Source of the DNA: Dehalococcoidia bacterium
Lineage (GTDB): Bacteria > Chloroflexota > Dehalococcoidia > Dehalococcoidales > RBG-16-60-22
Reading direction: 5' to 3'
Length of the DNA stretch: 32,845 nucleotides
NCBI GenBank assembly: GCA_030615655.1
Contig: JAUWYU010000002.1
Coordinates: forward strand, 1 to 32,845
Shown in pieces: positions 1 to 6,804 of this stretch (position 1 is the stretch's first letter; the number at the start of each line of letters is the position of its first letter). The notes below the pieces were generated by a model. The model did no database searches. It worked only from the letters and a program-made list of their open reading frames with translations, and was not told the DNA's origin. The position numbers were made by a program, and so were the translations under genes.

Positions 1-435
1 GGAGCGGGCGCCGGCAATGAGCGTTACCTTTTTCCCTTCCTTTAGGGCGACATCGGTGAGGAAGCGGAGGGGGGCGATACCGATACCGCCGGCTACAAGC
101 AGGAGATTTTTTGAATCCGGACTAATCGTGAAGCCGCTGCCCAGCGGCCCGAAGATATCGACAGTGTCGCCGGCTTTGCGCCGGGAGAGCCAGTCGGTGC
201 CTTTGCCGACCACGGTGAAGAGCAGGGCGAGTCTGACCCCGTCAACGCGGTGGACGCTGAGGGGCCGGCGCAGGAGGGTATCCCGGCCGCAGTAGACCAT
301 GAGGAACTGCCCGGGGCTGGTGGCGGGGGCTACCCCGGGGGCTTCCAGCCAGAGAAGGCGAGTCCCCGGCATGACCTCGGTGTTGGAGATAACGGGGGCC
401 GAGCAGATAAAAGTTTCAGGTGGTTTGGTGGTCAA
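1..435 (-). CDS. pyrK: Dihydroorotate dehydrogenase electron-transfer subunit (PyrK-like), 3' end cut by window edge
   Basis: This is the N-terminal part (about 145 residues) of an FAD/NAD-binding reductase of the ferredoxin-NADP reductase superfamily. PyrK passes electrons between NAD(H) and PyrD in class 1B dihydroorotate dehydrogenase. Visible motifs are the flavin-binding RRPLSV, the GPLGSGF turn, and GGIGIAPLRF, which opens the nucleotide-binding domain. The C-terminal cysteines that bind the 2Fe-2S cluster lie beyond the window. I chose the TTG start at 435 because a TAAGGAG ribosome-binding site lies just upstream and the start overlaps the TGA stop (434-432) of the preceding gene, so translation is probably coupled. 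Position in the pyr operon supports PyrK over other members of this reductase family. pyrD should follow outside the window. Confidence 0.85.
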   Translation of the reverse strand, partial: MTTKPPETFICSAPVISNTEVMPGTRLLWLEAPGVAPATSPGQFLMVYCGRDTLLRRPLSVHRVDGVRLALLFTVVGKGTDWLSRRKAGDTVDIFGPLGSGFTISPDSKNLLLVAGGIGIAPLRFLTDVALKEGKKVTLIAGARS

Positions 436-1640
436 TGTGGGTGCTCCTTAGATATTTCATCAAGGTTAATTCCAAGTTCTTTGATAGCTTCGATAAACGT
501 ATCAATTTCTGGTTCGCTCATCCTTTCTGTAGAAATAGTTGGATATTTGTGTTTTGATACGCTGGAAAATTCTCTAGCTAACCTTGGTATACTTCGTAAT
601 TTCCCCAAATATTTATTCCCTGCCTCAGCACTACTTTTTCTTAATATGATATCAGGCCAGATTTGAAGCTTGCCGTTACTAAACGCCGTAAATATTGTTC
701 CACCATTAATACAGCCTTTCCAAGGCATCCTGTAGCTGTAACCTGAGACTCCCCAGTTTATAAAGTCCCCGTTGACAAAACGACTTTCCTCTAAATCTTT
801 AGCCTTAGAGTACAGGTATATTGCTTTTTCGTGTCCACCTTCTTTACATCTATTAATGAAAATCTCCTCATTTATTTTTGTTGATTTTATTTTTCTTGTT
901 GTACTTTTTTCAAGGATTCTCATAAGAAGACTAGCAAAACCTACATATTCAAGAGTCTGAAAGGGATTCGATTGAGGAATAATTTTATGGGCTTTTGGGT
1001 TCCTTATAGCACCTGCAGCACCCTTATACAGAAACATGAACCCTTGCTGTTCACTACGGTCGGTACTATTTTTTAGCTCATTAATACGGATTATTGGATA
1101 TTTAGTTATCTTTTTAAGGTCTTTATCATAGTCGAATGAAAATACTTTGTTCATCAAATCATCGCCGTCTAGGTCAAGCCCTGTTACTTCTTTAACGTAA
1201 TCTATTAATCCGATGAAAGCATCAAGAATCGCACCGCGATAGTTGCCAGCAATAAAATATGACCTACTGGCCTCAATTACTCTAGGGTGAAATTGCATTT
1301 CATCAAAAAGATCATTAGGAGAATTTAAGGCATCCTTTTTCTCAGCGACATCTTCATAACGAGTTAATTCAATCGTTTCAATTATTGATGCTAAGGCTGC
1401 CTCTCTTCTATCCAGGTCTTTATAGTATTCTTTAAATTTTTCTTCTATAGCGCCGCGTTTAATCCCAGATTCCTTGAATGTTTGATACTCGATAGAATCC
1501 TCACCGAAGACTTTAAATAAGAACAATTCGATTGTTGTGCACCATCTTGGGAACTTATTGTTATTAATGGCTAATCTTTCGAAGCTGCTAAACTCTTGCA
1601 TTTTCTGATTTAGAAATTTCAGAACTTCACTTTTGTCCAT
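432..1640 (-). CDS. TIGR02391/Ymh-type HEPN-domain protein inserted in the pyr operon
   Basis: A 402-residue protein. Residues about 115-245 match what I recall of the TIGR02391 (Hypoth_Ymh) family: FHPRVIEAS, a G-N-Y-R-GAI helix, DGDDLMNKVFSFD and RNPKAHK. R213-N-P-K-A-H218 fits the R-x4-H motif of HEPN folds, many of which are RNases in toxin-antitoxin, abortive-infection or CRISPR-associated systems. Residues about 1-110 are helical and charged. The C-terminal 130 residues (GYSYRMPWKG, GKLQIWPD, RLAREFSS) form a second domain I do not recognise. The ATG at 1640 has a strong GGAGGGGAGG site upstream. The gene is clearly more AT-rich than its pyr neighbours, which suggests transfer. It lies 67 nt after pyrC and its stop overlaps the pyrK start. 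RNase activity is inferred from the motif only. Confidence 0.75.
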   Translation of the reverse strand: MDKSEVLKFLNQKMQEFSSFERLAINNNKFPRWCTTIELFLFKVFGEDSIEYQTFKESGIKRGAIEEKFKEYYKDLDRREAALASIIETIELTRYEDVAEKKDALNSPNDLFDEMQFHPRVIEASRSYFIAGNYRGAILDAFIGLIDYVKEVTGLDLDGDDLMNKVFSFDYDKDLKKITKYPIIRINELKNSTDRSEQQGFMFLYKGAAGAIRNPKAHKIIPQSNPFQTLEYVGFASLLMRILEKSTTRKIKSTKINEEIFINRCKEGGHEKAIYLYSKAKDLEESRFVNGDFINWGVSGYSYRMPWKGCINGGTIFTAFSNGKLQIWPDIILRKSSAEAGNKYLGKLRSIPRLAREFSSVSKHKYPTISTERMSEPEIDTFIEAIKELGINLDEISKEHPH

Positions 1641-1707
1641 CTTTTCTACCTCCCCTCCTTTAGCCCCCTTAAAACAGGGGATAGGGTTACCACTAAAAAT
1701 CCCTTTA

Positions 1708-3012
1708 TTATCTTACCTCTATTTCGAGAGAGTCATCCATATAGACCGGCTTCCCGCTGAAAAGGGTCGCCATGACTTTGCCTTTGAGGGTGGCGCCGGC
1801 AAGGGGGGTGTTTTTGCCCTTGGAGGCGAAAAGAGACGTGTCGACCACCCATTCGCGGTGAAGGTCGAAGACGGTGATATCGGCGGGTAAACCGACCTCC
1901 AGAGTGCCCAGCTTCTCGTAACCGAGAACGCGCGCCGGGCCGACGGTCAGCGCGGCGATGAGGGTGTTCAGGCTAAGGTCGTTGTTAAAAATAAGGCCCA
2001 CCAGGCTGCCCAGGGCTGTTTCCAGTCCGCTGATGCCGAAGGCGGCTTTGATGAATTCACAGTCCTTATCGGCGGCGGTGTGGGGGGCATGGTCGGTGGC
2101 GACGATATCAATGACGCCGTCGTTCAGTCCCCGGAGAAGCGCTACAGTGTCCCGACTCGTTCTCAGGGGCGGGTTCACCTTGGCACCGGTATTGAATCCC
2201 AGCGCCGCTTCCTCGGTCAGGGTGAGGTGGTGGGGAGTAACCTCGGCGGTGACCGGTATTCCCTGCTCCTTAGCCCTGCGGATAAGCTCAACCGAGCCCT
2301 CGGTGCTGACATGAGCGATGTGCACATGGCCGCCGGTCTGGCGGGCCAGAGCCAGGTCGCGCTGCACGATGGTTTCCTCGGCGGCGACGGGTATGCCGCA
2401 AAGTCCCAGCTCCAGTGAAACGATGCCTTCGTTTATCTGTCCGCCCTCGCTGAGTGTTTTGTTCTCACAGTGGTCGATTATCGGCAGGCCGAAGGCGCGG
2501 CTATAGTCCAGGGCCTGTCGCATAATCAGGGGGCTCCTGACCGGCTCGCCATCGTCGCTGTAGGCAACAACGCCGGCCACCTCAAGCTCGCCCATGTCAA
2601 CCATTTCATCTCCCCTTATCCCCCTGGTAACGCGGCCTATCGGCAGCACCCGTATGACGCCCTCCTGCGCCGCGATTGCTTTGACATAGCTAACGGTCGC
2701 CTCGTTATCCAGAGGCGGGTTGGTATTGGCCATGCAGCAGACGGTGGTAAAGCCTCCCCTGGCCGCCGCCTGTGTTCCGGTGGCGATGGTCTCCTTCTCC
2801 TCAAATCCGGGCTGGCGGAGGTGGCAATGGAGGTCGATGAAGCCGGGGCAGACGATGAAACCTTCGGCATTAAGAGCATCATAGTCCGACTGTGGTGGAG
2901 TCCCTTCTCCCAGCCAGGCGATTTTACCTTCGGTGATGAGCAGGCCGCCGATGATATCAATTCCCTGACCGGGGTCAATTATGCGGCCACCCCGGATAAG
3001 CAGTGATTTCAT
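1708..3012 (-). CDS. pyrC: Dihydroorotase, class I
   Basis: Catalyses reversible cyclisation of carbamoyl-aspartate to dihydroorotate, the third step of pyrimidine synthesis. The 434-residue protein has the amidohydrolase layout: metal-binding D60-x-H62-x-H64 (DLHCHLRQPG), D153-D154-G, H181 (IIDHCEN), H234 (IAHVST) and D307 in ATDHAPH. FDLHREW and a C-terminal composite beta-sandwich strand close the chain. I start at the ATG at 3012, which gives MKSLLIRGG, typical for the family. The longer upstream reading is inside pyrB. The start is only 7 nt after the pyrB stop; a GGAGG lies 17 nt upstream, which is rather far, so coupling with pyrB translation is likely. All metal ligands appear intact. 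Confidence 0.95.
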   Translation of the reverse strand: MKSLLIRGGRIIDPGQGIDIIGGLLITEGKIAWLGEGTPPQSDYDALNAEGFIVCPGFIDLHCHLRQPGFEEKETIATGTQAAARGGFTTVCCMANTNPPLDNEATVSYVKAIAAQEGVIRVLPIGRVTRGIRGDEMVDMGELEVAGVVAYSDDGEPVRSPLIMRQALDYSRAFGLPIIDHCENKTLSEGGQINEGIVSLELGLCGIPVAAEETIVQRDLALARQTGGHVHIAHVSTEGSVELIRRAKEQGIPVTAEVTPHHLTLTEEAALGFNTGAKVNPPLRTSRDTVALLRGLNDGVIDIVATDHAPHTAADKDCEFIKAAFGISGLETALGSLVGLIFNNDLSLNTLIAALTVGPARVLGYEKLGTLEVGLPADITVFDLHREWVVDTSLFASKGKNTPLAGATLKGKVMATLFSGKPVYMDDSLEIEVR

Positions 3013-3019
3013 CGATTTT

Positions 3020-4423
3020 CTAATGGTGGCCTCCCGTAAAGTGGCTGGGCTTGAATCCGTGGGCCTGTGCCGCCTCTTCCGTATCGAAAACAATCAGGTT
3101 CTCCGGCCGGATGGTCCGGACCCAATGGCTGTCAGCGCTGTGGTATTTCTTGGTATCCAGTTTGCCTTCATGCCAGTCGGCGCTGGCAACATATTTCGGT
3201 TCAAACCCGTGTTCGCAGTAGACGCACCTTAACGTTAGAGGCCGGGTGTTCACTATTTTGAACTCGGGCTTGAGGTACTTTGTTTCGGTTTCCTGAATCG
3301 ATACGCAGGTTGGATTGGGGCATGCGGGGCTTAAATACCGGCGATAGACAGGGTATTCTATTTTGGGAGGGGAGTCTTCCTCGGGAACGGCAATTTCTCT
3401 GGCGCCCAACAGCGTGGCGAGGAGCGCCATCCTGATAGGTACCCCCCGGGCGGCCTGTTCGAAGTACTTGCTTCTCGGGTCGGCATCAACTTCGTAAGCC
3501 AGTTCGTCGACCCGGGGCAGGGGGTGCATGACCAGCGTTTGCCGGAAAGCCTTGCCCTTGAGCAGCTTCTTATCTACCACCGGGTATTTTCCCTTGAGCT
3601 CCCGTCCCTCTTCGGCAGCGGCGAATCTCTCTTTTTGCGGTCGGGTAACGTAGAGGGCGTCAACGCCGGACTTCAACTCGGCCTGAAGGCTGATGCCCGG
3701 CATCATCGCCAGCTGGTGGGGGCTGCTGGGTGTCGTGTAAATGGCGTCCAGGGGAAAGAGATTGTCCTTAGCCTCCCAGCCTGAAGTTTCCAGTCTTTCC
3801 ACCTCGCCGCCGTATTCTGTAATCAGTTTATTGATAACGTGCTCGGGCACCTCCAGGCCGGGGCTGGGGCAGAAGAGAATATCGGCTCCGAATCTGGCCA
3901 GCGCGAAAATCAGGGAGTGGATTGTCCGGCCGTATTTTAAATCACCCCACAAGGCAATTTTCAGTCCTTTAACGGTATTTCTTTCCTTCTGGAGGGTGTA
4001 GAGGTCACACAGCGTCTGGGTGGGGTGCTGGTGACCGCCGTCGCCGGCATTGATAACCGGGATACCGGCGAAGTCGGCCACGACCTTGGCGGCGCCTTCC
4101 CACGGGTGGCGGACGACAATGATATCGGCATAGCTACCGACGATTCGCGCCGTATCCGCAATACTTTCACCCTTGGCCAGGGAGCTGGCACCGACGTCCG
4201 AGGCGGTAATAACACTCCCACCGAGCCGCTGCATGGCGGCTTCGAACGAGAGCCTTGTCCTGGTGCTCGGTTCAAAGAAGAGGCTGGCCATAATCTTGCC
4301 CCGGCACAGGCCGTGCTGCTCTTCCATCGCCGCCGACATTTCATCGGCCAGGGAAAAGAGCGCCAGTACTTCGCCGTTGGAGAGGTCGTCTATGGTAACC
4401 AAGCTTCTATTTGTCAGTGTCAT
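3020..4423 (-). CDS. pyrB: Aspartate carbamoyltransferase with PyrI-type zinc domain and Ada-like C-terminal tail
   Basis: Transfers the carbamoyl group of carbamoyl phosphate to aspartate, the committed step of pyrimidine synthesis. Catalytic motifs are intact: FFEPSTRTR (49-57), AKGES with K84, HPTQ (133-136) and HPLPR (300-304). The protein is 467 residues against about 305 for a plain catalytic chain. Residues about 365-415 resemble the zinc domain of the regulatory subunit PyrI: CPNPTC, then RCVYCEHGF, with Cys at 368, 373, 400 and 403 (PyrI uses C-x4-C and C-x2-C in the same order). The PyrI allosteric nucleotide-binding domain is not present. Residues 426-467 look like an Ada-type metal-binding tail (YH, IRPENLIVF, EEA, GFKP) in which the expected cysteines are Ser/His. 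GGAGGAG precedes the ATG. pyrR ends 21 nt upstream. Confidence 0.93.
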   Translation of the reverse strand: MTLTNRSLVTIDDLSNGEVLALFSLADEMSAAMEEQHGLCRGKIMASLFFEPSTRTRLSFEAAMQRLGGSVITASDVGASSLAKGESIADTARIVGSYADIIVVRHPWEGAAKVVADFAGIPVINAGDGGHQHPTQTLCDLYTLQKERNTVKGLKIALWGDLKYGRTIHSLIFALARFGADILFCPSPGLEVPEHVINKLITEYGGEVERLETSGWEAKDNLFPLDAIYTTPSSPHQLAMMPGISLQAELKSGVDALYVTRPQKERFAAAEEGRELKGKYPVVDKKLLKGKAFRQTLVMHPLPRVDELAYEVDADPRSKYFEQAARGVPIRMALLATLLGAREIAVPEEDSPPKIEYPVYRRYLSPACPNPTCVSIQETETKYLKPEFKIVNTRPLTLRCVYCEHGFEPKYVASADWHEGKLDTKKYHSADSHWVRTIRPENLIVFDTEEAAQAHGFKPSHFTGGHH

Positions 4424-4444
4424 GGTAACTCCTCCGTCCCGATT

Positions 4445-5026
4445 TCATCGGAATTCCTGCTTCTCCGGTTGACTGGTAGCGGGTCTATTGTCGGGCGGGC
4501 TTATGATGGCTACCTCATCGACGCCATCAGTCTCTAGCAAGCGAACCTTAATATCTTCATGCCGGGCGCTGGGTATGTTCTTGCCGACATAGTCCGCGCG
4601 TATCGGCATCTCACGGTGACCGCGGTCAATAAGGACGGCCAGTTGAATGGAGCGCGGTCTTCCCAGGTCAACCAGGGCGTCCATGGCGGCGCGAATGCTG
4701 CGTCCGGTATAGAGGACATCATCAACGAGCACCACGGATTTGCCGTCGATACCGGCCGGTATGTCGGTGTTCCGGACGATAGAGTTGGCTTCTGATGCGG
4801 GCAGGTCGTCCCGGTATGAGCTGAAGTCCAGAGCGCCGACGAGCAGTTTAGATTTATCGTAGATCTCGATATTGGCGGCCAGCCGCCCGGCCAGGGGGAC
4901 GCCCCGGGTTTGCAGGCCGACCAGCACCAGGTGGTCGGTGGACTTGTTGCGCTCGATAATTTCGTGGGCAATGCGGGCGAGGGTGCGCCGGATGTCCTCG
5001 GCCGTCATTACGATTTTATTATGCAT
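4445..5026 (-). CDS. pyrR: PyrR: pyrimidine operon attenuation regulator / uracil phosphoribosyltransferase
   Basis: PyrR binds UMP and the nascent pyr leader RNA, and in many species also makes UMP from uracil and PRPP. The 193-residue product has the PRPP loop VVLVDDVLYTGRS (about 98-110), the GLQTRGVPLA segment and LIDRGHREMPIRADYVGKN, all typical of PyrR. The C-terminal extension NRPATSQPEKQ is low-complexity. I chose the ATG at 5026 because AAGAGG lies about 8 nt upstream; the longer reading starts inside the attenuator hairpins. First gene of the pyr operon, preceded directly by a recognisable PyrR RNA target. Confidence 0.95.
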   Translation of the reverse strand: MHNKIVMTAEDIRRTLARIAHEIIERNKSTDHLVLVGLQTRGVPLAGRLAANIEIYDKSKLLVGALDFSSYRDDLPASEANSIVRNTDIPAGIDGKSVVLVDDVLYTGRSIRAAMDALVDLGRPRSIQLAVLIDRGHREMPIRADYVGKNIPSARHEDIKVRLLETDGVDEVAIISPPDNRPATSQPEKQEFR

Positions 5027-5058
5027 AAAAATAACCTCTTGCACCGGCTGGCAAGAGG
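5027..5058 (-). terminator. Attenuator terminator that also covers the pyrR ribosome-binding site
   Basis: An 8-bp perfect stem with an 8-nt loop is followed by TTATTTTT and then directly by the pyrR ATG. The 3' arm contains the AAGAGG that serves as the pyrR Shine-Dalgarno, so the same hairpin can both end transcription at the start codon and hide the ribosome site on any read-through RNA. Confidence 0.8.
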
Positions 5059-5116
5059 TCATACTTAAGCGTATTCCCGTTGTATTTCCTTGCCAGCCTC
5101 GCGGGACTGGTTTAAA
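5035..5116 (-). promoter_or_regulatory. PyrR-responsive leader (anti-antiterminator / antiterminator / terminator)
   Basis: Three mutually exclusive RNA hairpins are visible in the transcript. (i) A PyrR target: CCAG/CTGG stem (5110-5107 with 5096-5093) presenting AGTCCCGCGAGGCT, which matches the PyrR-binding consensus ARUCCNGNGAGGYU. (ii) An antiterminator with a perfect 10-bp stem, GGCTGGCAAG (5098-5089) with CTTGCCAGCC (5055-5046). (iii) A terminator, CCTCTTGC (5058-5051) with GCAAGAGG (5042-5035). Hairpins ii and iii share 5051-5055. PyrR-UMP binding to (i) would block (ii) and favour (iii). Layout follows the Bacillus pyr attenuators. Confidence 0.88.
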
Positions 5117-5152
5117 GGTTCTAAGTTGGCTCCTTCCGGTTTATTTGGATAG

Positions 5153-5182
5153 AGTATAGCAGAAAAGGGGGGAGGGGAGCAA
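5153..5182 (-). promoter_or_regulatory. Predicted sigma-70-type promoter of the pyr operon
   Basis: On the minus strand TTGCTC (5182-5177) is followed after 18 nt by TATACT (5158-5153), placing the start of transcription about 35 nt before the PyrR target. The -10 is close to consensus and the -35 matches only in its first half. Confidence 0.55.
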
Positions 5183-5232
5183 GGGTTTGTTATAATTAAG
5201 CTTTGTTAGAGTTCATCAAGGTAGCGCATGTT

Positions 5233-5655
5233 CTACCCCTCACCCCACGCTTTCTTCGCTACCTCAATATCATAGATGTAGTCCCGGACCAGAACGGCCT
5301 TGCCCTTTTTAAGGTTGATTGTGGTGACGCCGCTATTTTGAAATTCTTTTCCGTCCCGGTTTGTAAGCTTGGTGTCCCAATGTACGGCAACATGGTTTGT
5401 GCCCACCATATCAAAAATGTTTTGAAGGCAGATATGCTTCAGGGTGAAGTTGACCTGGGTGAACTGTTCCATGAATTTCCGAAACCACTCCTCTATAGCC
5501 TTCTTGCCTTTTATCTCGCCACTGACAGATAAATTACCGGGATAAATAAAAGTGGCGTCGTCTGCCCAGGCAGCTAGAAAAGTATCCATGTCGTGCTGAT
5601 TCAGGGAATTGAATCCGGAGCGTATCTTACTTCTAGCAATAAAGGTACCTATCAT
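5233..5655 (-). CDS. NTF2/SnoaL-like fold protein
   Basis: A 140-residue protein with the alpha+beta cone pattern of the NTF2/SnoaL superfamily: an N-terminal helix pair (FNSLNQHDMDTFLAAWADDATF), GKKAIEEWFRKF, then strands ending in VRDYIYDIE. Members include steroid isomerase-like enzymes, polyketide cyclases and many uncharacterised small-molecule binding proteins; nothing here fixes the substrate. AAAGGAG precedes the ATG. It is transcribed alone, from a promoter (TTGACT-17-TATCAT) in the spacer shared with the tRNA genes. Confidence 0.8.
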   Translation of the reverse strand: MIGTFIARSKIRSGFNSLNQHDMDTFLAAWADDATFIYPGNLSVSGEIKGKKAIEEWFRKFMEQFTQVNFTLKHICLQNIFDMVGTNHVAVHWDTKLTNRDGKEFQNSGVTTINLKKGKAVLVRDYIYDIEVAKKAWGEG

Positions 5656-5684
5656 GCTATTGGTCTCCTTTCATTTTTGCACAT

Positions 5685-5713
5685 ATGATAGACCTGTATA
5701 TGACATAAGTCAA
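5685..5713 (-). promoter_or_regulatory. Predicted promoter of the NTF2-like gene
   Basis: TTGACT (5713-5708), a 17-nt spacer and TATCAT (5690-5685) on the minus strand, ending about 30 nt before the start codon. The -35 lies in a TGAC-ATAA-GTCA palindrome. Confidence 0.5.
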
Positions 5714-5731
5714 TACCATCTTCTCGTTATC

Positions 5732-5761
5732 TTGAACAATTATGATATAATGGACTATAAT
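5732..5761 (+). promoter_or_regulatory. Predicted promoter of the tRNA-Trp/tRNA-Leu pair
   Basis: TTGAAC (5732-5737), 18-nt spacer and a perfect TATAAT (5756-5761). Transcription would begin a few bases before tRNA-Trp. A second TATAAT at 5746-5751 has no suitable -35. Confidence 0.6.
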
Positions 5762-5772
5762 CTGGTGAGCGC

Positions 5773-5848
5773 AGGAGTGTAGCTCAGTTGGTAGAGCAGC
5801 GGTCTCCAAAACCGCCGGTCCGGGGTTCGAATCCTCGCACTCCTGCCA
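5773..5848 (+). tRNA. tRNA-Trp (CCA)
   Basis: A full cloverleaf: acceptor AGGAGTG/CACTCCT with discriminator G and encoded CCA, D-arm GCTC/GAGC, anticodon stem GCGGT/ACCGC with loop CTCCAAA (anticodon CCA), and T-arm CGGGG-TTCGAAT-CCTCG. Confidence 0.95.
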
Positions 5849-5857
5849 TGATATTGC

Positions 5858-5944
5858 GCCGAGGTGGTGGAATCGGTAGACACGCCATCTTGAGGGGGTG
5901 GTGAGCGTAAGCTCGTGGGAGTTCAAATCTCCCCCTCGGCACCA
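5858..5944 (+). tRNA. tRNA-Leu (GAG)
   Basis: Acceptor GCCGAGG/CCTCGGC, discriminator A, encoded CCA. Anticodon stem CCATC/GGTGG with loop TTGAGGG gives anticodon GAG. The long variable arm (TGAGC-GTAA-GCTCG) is the class II feature expected for leucine. It lies 9 nt after tRNA-Trp and is probably cotranscribed. Confidence 0.93.
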
Positions 5945-5962
5945 TACGGAATTTAATATGGG

Positions 5963-6036
5963 GGCAGGATTACGGCTTTATCCCTTTATATAGAAGTTAT
6001 CTATTCCCGCCGCTGACTTACCGGGAGTATCCTGCC
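5963..6036 (+). ncRNA. Candidate structured leader RNA before the FrdB-like gene
   Basis: GGCAGGAT (5963-5970) pairs perfectly with ATCCTGCC (6029-6036). Inside are an ATAGA-AGTTA-TCTAT hairpin and a CCCG/CGGG hairpin, so a three-way junction is possible. An alternative GGAT/ATCC hairpin at its 5' side competes with the closing stem. I do not recognise it as a known riboswitch class. It could instead be chance pairing or a protein-binding site. Confidence 0.35.
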
Positions 6037-6087
6037 ATTGTTACCGCCGTAGTTGACATAATAGTTATTTTAAAGCTGAGGAGTTAA

Positions 6088-6792
6088 ATGGCAGAGCAAG
6101 CCCGGTTGATTGATATCTACATTATGGGCAGGCGTTGTCAGGTCCCGGAGGGGCTGACCATCCTGACGGCGCTGGAGTACTGCGGCTACCGGATGATTCG
6201 CGGCTGCGGCTGTCGTGCCGGCTTCTGCGGCGCCTGCGCCACCATTTACAATTTCAAGAATGACCCCCAGTTGAGATACGACCTTGCCTGCCAGAAGACC
6301 GTGGAACCGGATATGTACCTGGTACAGGTTCCTTTCTTCCCGGCCGTTAAGGCTCTTTATGACCTGGAAAAGCTGGAGGCAACCGGCGGAAAGGTCCTGT
6401 CTCTCTACCCCGACCTGGTAAAGTGTTTTGGCTGTAACACCTGTACCAAGACCTGTCCCCAGGAACTCGAGGTAATGTGGTTTGTCTCTGATGCCCTGAG
6501 AGGCGATATCCGGGAGGTGGCCGACAAGTCTTTTGACTGCCTGATGTGCGGTTTGTGCGCGGCACGTTGCCCGCAGGGGCTGGTGCCTTATAATATGGCC
6601 CTGCTGTGCCGGCGCCTGTACGGTCGCTACCTGACACCCGTTTCCGAGCACCTGGAGGAACGAATAACTGAAATAGAAGCCGGCAAGTTTGATGCCGATA
6701 TAGAAGAATTGAAAAAGACTGCGGAGAAAGAGCTGCGCCGGAAGTACACCGAGCGTGACATGGAGCCGGCTCTGGAACAGCACTGGGAATAA
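6088..6792 (+). CDS. Fumarate reductase/succinate dehydrogenase-like iron-sulfur subunit
   Basis: A 234-residue electron-transfer protein with an N-terminal ferredoxin-like 2Fe-2S domain (Cys 40/42, 47, 50 in GCGCRAGFCGAC, and C68 in LACQ) and two C-terminal 4Fe-4S motifs, C113-C116-C119-C123P and C151-C154-C157-C161P. This is the SdhB/FrdB order. Both C-terminal motifs look like full 4Fe-4S sites. No transmembrane segment is present and no membrane-anchor gene (sdhC/D) follows, so a soluble complex with the next gene is likely. GAGGAG precedes the ATG. First gene of a five-gene operon; the electron partner is unknown. Confidence 0.85.
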   Translation: MAEQARLIDIYIMGRRCQVPEGLTILTALEYCGYRMIRGCGCRAGFCGACATIYNFKNDPQLRYDLACQKTVEPDMYLVQVPFFPAVKALYDLEKLEATGGKVLSLYPDLVKCFGCNTCTKTCPQELEVMWFVSDALRGDIREVADKSFDCLMCGLCAARCPQGLVPYNMALLCRRLYGRYLTPVSEHLEERITEIEAGKFDADIEELKKTAEKELRRKYTERDMEPALEQHWE

Positions 6793-6804
6793 GAGTATCT
6801 GAAA

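Noticed and set aside
5657..5926. A minus-strand frame across both tRNA genes
   Set aside because: It is the antisense of tRNA-Trp and tRNA-Leu, a common false gene call.
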